Positions 15,231 to 16,234 of a stretch of 16,234 bases of DNA are shown piece after piece; the first letter of the stretch is position 1; every line of letters starts with the position of its first letter. The stretch covers positions 3,309 through 19,542 of the forward strand of contig NZVW01000149.1 in NCBI GenBank assembly GCA_002697475.1, in the 5' to 3' direction. A program made the translations under genes and the position numbers. This DNA comes from Aquimarina sp. GTDB taxonomy: Bacteria; Bacteroidota; Bacteroidia; Flavobacteriales; Flavobacteriaceae. The notes beneath the pieces were generated by a model, which was not told the DNA's origin, made no database searches, and saw only the letters and a list, made by a program, of their open reading frames with translations.

Positions 15231-16232
15231 TTATGGTACTTCAATTTCGTTTACTATTTTGTTAATGATATCAACTGAAGTTACATTTTCAGCTTCAGCC
15301 TCATAGGTAATTCCTATTCTATGACGAAGCACATCATATACTACCGCTCTAACATCTTCAGGGATTACATAACCTCTTCTTTTGATAAAAGCATAACATT
15401 TAGAAGCAATAGCTAAATTGATACTTCCCCTAGGCGAAGCTCCAAAACTAATTAAGGGTTTAAGCTCTTCTAAACCAAATTTTTCAGGATAACGGGTAGC
15501 GAAGATAATGTCCAGAATATATTTCTCAATCTTTTCATCCATATATACGTCCCTCACTGCTTTCTGAGCGTTCAAAATTTGTTCTAGAGAAACAACAGGA
15601 TTTACTTTTTCAAAAGATCCTTTAAGGTTAGCTCGTATGATTAATTGTTCTTCTTCTTGCTTAGGGTAATCAATAACAGTCTTTAACATAAAGCGGTCAA
15701 CCTGAGCTTCGGGTAGTGGATAAGTACCTTCTTGTTCAACCGGGTTTTGAGTAGCCATAACTAAAAATGGCTTATCAAGAATAAACGTTTCATCACCTAT
15801 AGTTACCTGCTTTTCCTGCATGGCCTCTAATAAAGCACTCTGTACCTTAGCAGGTGCACGGTTAATCTCATCTGCTAAAACAAAATTCGCAAAGATCGGT
15901 CCTTTCTTAATAGAAAAATCATTTTCTTTCATGTTGTAGATTAAAGTACCTACAACATCCGCTGGTAATAGGTCTGGAGTAAACTGAACTCTACTAAAAC
16001 TACCGTGTACCGCTCTTGACAAAGTATTAATAGCTAGTGTTTTTGCCAGTCCAGGCACACCTTCTAATAGTATATGCCCCTGACCTAATAAACCGATAAG
16101 TAATCGTTCTACCATGTGCTTTTGACCGACGATCACCTTATTCATTTCTAGCGTTAGCAGATCTACAAAAGCTGACTCCTGCTGAATCTTCTGATTTATT
16201 GAAGCAATGTCTACTGTACTATTATCTTCCAT
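15231..16232 (-). CDS. moxR: MoxR family AAA+ ATPase
   Basis: The 333-residue cytoplasmic ATPase shows all AAA+ motifs: Walker A GVPGLAKT (58-65), Walker B VLADE (118-122), sensor 1 ATQNP (160-164) and PLPEAQVDRF (172-181) with the likely arginine finger R180. FTPDLLPADVVGT (84-96) and the AAA lid with SFGASPRGSINLA are typical of the MoxR subfamily. MoxR proteins are thought to act as chaperones that insert metal or remodel VWA-domain partners, and three such partners follow in this operon. The ATG at 16232 gives the N-terminus and length usual for the family in Bacteroidota. Only two bases upstream are in the window, so promoter and any earlier operon gene cannot be seen. Confidence 0.95.
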   Translation of the reverse strand: MEDNSTVDIASINQKIQQESAFVDLLTLEMNKVIVGQKHMVERLLIGLLGQGHILLEGVPGLAKTLAINTLSRAVHGSFSRVQFTPDLLPADVVGTLIYNMKENDFSIKKGPIFANFVLADEINRAPAKVQSALLEAMQEKQVTIGDETFILDKPFLVMATQNPVEQEGTYPLPEAQVDRFMLKTVIDYPKQEEEQLIIRANLKGSFEKVNPVVSLEQILNAQKAVRDVYMDEKIEKYILDIIFATRYPEKFGLEELKPLISFGASPRGSINLAIASKCYAFIKRRGYVIPEDVRAVVYDVLRHRIGITYEAEAENVTSVDIINKIVNEIEVP

Positions 16233-16234
16233 CT

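Overview
The window looks like the chromosome of a member of the Bacteroidota, most likely a flavobacterium. It is AT-rich (about one third G+C by eye), has a complete MoxR/DUF58/BatA-E operon in the order typical of that phylum, and carries a promoter matching the Bacteroidota consensus (TTG-N19-TAnnTTTG). Purine-rich Shine-Dalgarno sites are mostly absent. I see no tRNA, rRNA, CRISPR array, insertion sequence, phage gene or other sign of recent transfer. Genes are packed tightly and no gene-free stretch reaches 300 bases; the longest is about 200 bases, after the first gene.

Left part, + strand (1-2253). The window opens inside the C-terminal membrane region of what is probably a processive family 2 glycosyltransferase, followed by a good intrinsic terminator. 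Next comes a compact three-gene group: a DUF4349 lipoprotein, a small VOC/glyoxalase-fold protein and a CvpA-family membrane protein. CvpA converges on the first SulP gene with only 6 bases between the two stop codons.

Middle part, - strand (2260-7024). Two unlike SulP anion transporters flank a beta-class carbonic anhydrase, in transcription order sulP2 - can - sulP1. SulP1 keeps the residues I recall as the sodium and bicarbonate site of cyanobacterial BicA. SulP2 does not and belongs to the type usually found beside carbonic anhydrases. The likely joint role is bicarbonate uptake or CO2/HCO3- balance for carboxylating enzymes. The can gene has its own predicted promoter and a terminator behind it, so the three genes are probably not one simple transcript. 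A small unrecognised membrane protein that starts with TTG lies upstream of sulP2.

Right part, - strand (7105-16232). An eight-gene operon runs moxR - DUF58 - BatD-like two-pass membrane protein - batA - batB - batC - batD - batE. MoxR is an AAA+ ATPase. DUF58, BatA and BatB all keep intact metal-binding (MIDAS) von Willebrand A residues. BatC and BatE carry TPR repeats, and BatD is a large extracytoplasmic protein anchored by one helix. The family is linked to aerotolerance and envelope stress, and the proteins probably act as a membrane complex worked by the MoxR chaperone. All genes look intact.

Nothing here is clearly a new system. The best leads are the extracytoplasmic C-terminal domain of the 551-residue Bat-operon protein, the 100-residue BatC segment without a single hydrophobic residue, the paired palindromes inside the can promoter, and the contrast between the two SulP active sites.
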